Of a DNA stretch of 64,000 nucleotides, positions 61,988 through 64,000 are shown piece after piece. A program made the position numbers and the translations under genes. Origin of the DNA: CAYWWY01 sp964462525 (GTDB taxonomy: Bacteria; Thermotogota; Thermotogae; MWEM01); NCBI GenBank assembly GCA_964462525.1, contig CAYWWY010000009.1, positions 1 through 64,000 on the forward strand. The letters run 5' to 3'. How positions within the stretch are numbered: the stretch's first letter is position 1; the number at the start of each line of letters is the position of its first letter. The notes under the pieces are model-generated. The model saw nothing but the letters and a program-made list of their open reading frames with translations, did not search any database and was not told where the DNA came from.

Positions 61988-63429
61988 AGTTGTTCCACAA
62001 CCCTTTTAATCCGTTTGATCATTTCATTTCGACCCAAAAGATGAACCACATAGACAAGTTCCGGACCATCTTCCGTCCCGGTGATCAGTTTTCTTAGCAT
62101 CTTATAAAAAGGTCTGGGTTTGGTTTTTGTTTGCTGAAGAACGGATTGAAACAACTGCTGGACCATCTCTGTTTTCCAACCATCCAGATCATCCAATTTT
62201 TCAGAAAGCATGATAAACGCGGGTTCCAAATCCTGATCGGCAAGCTCTTCCAACCAGTCTCTTTCAATCGGTGGTTCTTTGGTAAAGATTTCCATACGTT
62301 CGGGGAATTCCGCCAGTTCATGCACTCGGTTCCGGAGCGCTTCAACGGCTTCCCGATACCACTTATAATTAGCGCATACCGCTCGGGGATCAGCATGCGC
62401 CTTTTTGAGGAAGGGAATTACTTCTCGAGTCAGCTGATCCAGATCCATATTCCGAATGTAATGACCATTCATCCAGCGAAGCTTCGTTTCGTCATAGATG
62501 GCTGCATTCGAACTGACGCGAGTCAATTCGAAGGCATCGATCATCTCCTGGAGCTCCATAACCTCTTTTCCCTCTGGATGAGACCATCCCAATAGGGAAA
62601 GGTAGTTCACAATACTCTGAGGCATGTAGCCGATTTCTCGATATTTCTCCACGGAAGTAGCCCCATGACGTTTGCTCAAACGCGCCCCATCCTGCCCCAG
62701 AATCATCGAAACATGAGCGAATTCGGGTAAAGGGAATCCAAAGGCTTCATACATGGCCAATTGGCGTAACGTATTGGAAAGATGATCGTCCCCTCGGATC
62801 ACATGAGAGATCTTCATCATGGCGTCATCGACCACGCAGGCATAGTTGTAGATGGGAATCCCGTTGCTTCGAAGGATCACAAAGTCTCCGATGGTTCCCG
62901 TTTTGAAGACCACGTCACCTTTGATTAAATCACGAAGAACATAATCTTTCTGTTCCATTTGAAAGTAGATCACAGGGGACAAACCCCGATCGGCATACTC
63001 TTTTCGTCGTTCGGGGGTGTCGAATGCACTGATGATCTCTTTGGTATAGTGAGAGGACTCCTTATTGGCCAGCATCTTCCCGCGCAAGCTTTCGAGCTCT
63101 TCGGGATAGACATAGGCTTCATACGCCTTCCCCTTTTTCACAAGCTCTTCTGCCCTAGCACGATACATTGGCAAGCGTTCGGATTGCCGATACGGTCCAT
63201 ACGCTCCACCAACATCCGGGCCTTCATCCCAACTCAAACCTAACCAATGGAGGGTGTCAAGAAGAGACTGTTCGGATTCCGATGTGGAACGAGCTAAGTC
63301 GGTATCTTCGATACGTAACACTAAGGATCCTTTCATATGTCGAGCAAAAAGGTAGTTGAAAAGAGCTGTTCGCGCGCCACCAACATGCAGATATCCTGTA
63401 GGACTGGGTGCAAATCGAACCCGAATCAT
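61984..63429 (-). CDS. gltX: Glutamate-tRNA ligase
   Basis: A 481-residue class I synthetase with VRFAPSPTGYLHVGGARTAL (HIGH equivalent), LRIEDTDLARS, and the KMSKS equivalent LSKRHGATSV. ATG 63429 has GGAGG upstream. In organisms without GlnRS it also charges tRNA-Gln; gatCAB is not visible here. First gene of the leftward run. Confidence 0.97.
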   Translation of the reverse strand: MIRVRFAPSPTGYLHVGGARTALFNYLFARHMKGSLVLRIEDTDLARSTSESEQSLLDTLHWLGLSWDEGPDVGGAYGPYRQSERLPMYRARAEELVKKGKAYEAYVYPEELESLRGKMLANKESSHYTKEIISAFDTPERRKEYADRGLSPVIYFQMEQKDYVLRDLIKGDVVFKTGTIGDFVILRSNGIPIYNYACVVDDAMMKISHVIRGDDHLSNTLRQLAMYEAFGFPLPEFAHVSMILGQDGARLSKRHGATSVEKYREIGYMPQSIVNYLSLLGWSHPEGKEVMELQEMIDAFELTRVSSNAAIYDETKLRWMNGHYIRNMDLDQLTREVIPFLKKAHADPRAVCANYKWYREAVEALRNRVHELAEFPERMEIFTKEPPIERDWLEELADQDLEPAFIMLSEKLDDLDGWKTEMVQQLFQSVLQQTKTKPRPFYKMLRKLITGTEDGPELVYVVHLLGRNEMIKRIKRVVEQL

Positions 63430-63482
63430 CTTGCTCAATCCTCCTCCAATCAAATTGATCCCAAGGATCCTTTATCGCTTTG

Positions 63483-63488
63483 ATTATA
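63483..63488 (-). promoter_or_regulatory. Probable -10 box for gltX-cysS
   Basis: TATAAT on the minus strand about 54 bp before the gltX start; the -35 region is poor. Confidence 0.4.
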
Positions 63489-63534
63489 TCACAGAAAGCC
63501 AAAAAAACCTTGGACGTGATCATGAAAACGCAAG

Positions 63535-63561
63535 AAAAAAGCCTCGATTCGAGGCTTTTTT
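63535..63561. terminator. Terminator between the sugar ABC gene and gltX
   Basis: Perfect palindrome A6-GCCTCG-ATT-CGAGGC-T6. It ends transcription of the permease gene on the minus strand; the symmetrical A and T runs would work in both directions. Confidence 0.9.
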
Positions 63562-63601
63562 CGGTCAGATCGCTTTGCGAAATTCGAAGGATCGGTTTGA
63601 C

Positions 63602-64000
63602 TCATATCCCTCCAAATCCGCTCATTACAAACCCTTTGACGTAGTTTTTCTGGAGGTACAAGAAGACGATAACCATGGGGATGACTTGATAGACAAGCGC
63701 AGCCATCACCAGATGCTGGGTTTCTGTTGTCGAAAAAGCGAGCGTCAGCCTCGACACGCCCACAGGGAGTGTCATAAGATGTTGCGCGTTGGAAGTCACA
63801 ATCATAGGCCAAAGGAAAGAGTTCCATTGACCGATAAAGGTGAGCGTGCCCAATGTAGCAAGAGCAGGCTTGATCATCGGAAGGATTATTCGCAGATAGA
63901 TCTTCCACAATCCTGCCCCATCGATCCGCGCAGAGTCCATAAGCGCGTCGGGGATGGTCATGACAAACTGCCGAATGAGAAAAATCCCATATCCGCTGAC
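63602..64000 (-). CDS. Carbohydrate ABC transporter permease, MalG family (5' end outside window)
   Basis: At least 132 C-terminal residues are seen. The EAA loop DALMDSARIDGAGLWKIY, the site that docks the ATPase, is followed by three hydrophobic spans and the typical end KNYVKGFVMSGFGG. It belongs to the MalG/UgpE class of sugar importers. The ATG-started internal frame at 63961 is not the real start because the frame stays open to the window end. A terminator follows. Confidence 0.9.
   Translation of the reverse strand, partial: VSGYGIFLIRQFVMTIPDALMDSARIDGAGLWKIYLRIILPMIKPALATLGTLTFIGQWNSFLWPMIVTSNAQHLMTLPVGVSRLTLAFSTTETQHLVMAALVYQVIPMVIVFLYLQKNYVKGFVMSGFGGI

Overview
The window looks like a bacterial chromosome from a motile organism whose gene order resembles Bacillota (Clostridia) and Thermotogota. 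The fliQ-fliR-flhB-flhA-flhF-flhG-PilZ-cheC-cheD-fliA block, RqcH, DegV, GntR/YtrA regulators, an aldehyde:ferredoxin oxidoreductase and strong TTGACA-N17-TATAAT promoters fit these groups. A protein with a signal peptide and barrel-like strands sits beside O-antigen-type sugar genes, which hints at a diderm envelope. I cannot place the organism more precisely. Genes are tightly packed, with many 4-bp ATGA or TTGA overlaps and many GTG or TTG starts.

Layout: 1-1115 (minus) is a more AT-rich accessory patch with a possible micro-ORF, a zinc-ribbon protein and a HEPN-like protein cut by the window edge. 1230-1598 (minus) is a tRNA operon (Leu, fMet, Met) with its own promoter and terminator. 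1665-5879 (plus) holds a PLP homeostasis protein, DegV, oligoendopeptidase F and a MobA-like nucleotidyltransferase; an MFS transporter converges on them. 7326-13219 (plus) is one regulated unit: a YtrA-type repressor, two ABC ATPase/permease pairs and an alpha/beta hydrolase. 13255-16273 (plus) is a GntR regulator, a serine hydrolase and AnmK (peptidoglycan recycling). 16297-17732 (minus) is an acyl carrier protein with a glycosyltransferase that carries a perfect 18-bp inverted repeat inside its coding sequence.

17934-34454 (plus) is a long run in which a polyferredoxin and an aldehyde:ferredoxin oxidoreductase are translationally coupled to the flagellar export and chemotaxis genes fliQ to fliA, followed by three unrecognised genes and mfd. 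34469-37784 (minus) is a three-subunit, HcnABC/opine-oxidase-like amine dehydrogenase with its own promoter. 37781-46091 (minus) contains a pseudouridine synthase, RqcH, endonuclease IV and a giant 1495-residue FlgK behind a sigma-28-type promoter. 46099-50798 (minus) has a membrane GGDEF/HD-GYP c-di-GMP protein and a GIDE-LemA fusion.

50817-58792 (minus) is a surface-polysaccharide cluster for a CDP-3,6-dideoxyhexose, probably of the ascarylose type: rfbF, rfbG, rfbH, an RmlC-like epimerase, an SDR reductase, a glycosyltransferase, an O-acyltransferase and the exported barrel-like protein. 58827-63429 (minus) holds a DUF1015 protein, a Crp-like sensor domain, cysS and gltX. The window ends in a truncated sugar ABC permease.

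Working links I infer: FliA would drive flgK from the sigma-28 site; the GGDEF/HD-GYP protein would set c-di-GMP for the two PilZ proteins in the flagellar operon; CheC/CheD would adapt the chemoreceptors. The most unusual items are the giant FlgK with calcium-loop modules, the redox pair fused into the flagellar operon, the GIDE-LemA fusion, the intragenic 18-bp hairpin and the GntR gene that seems to begin at ATC.
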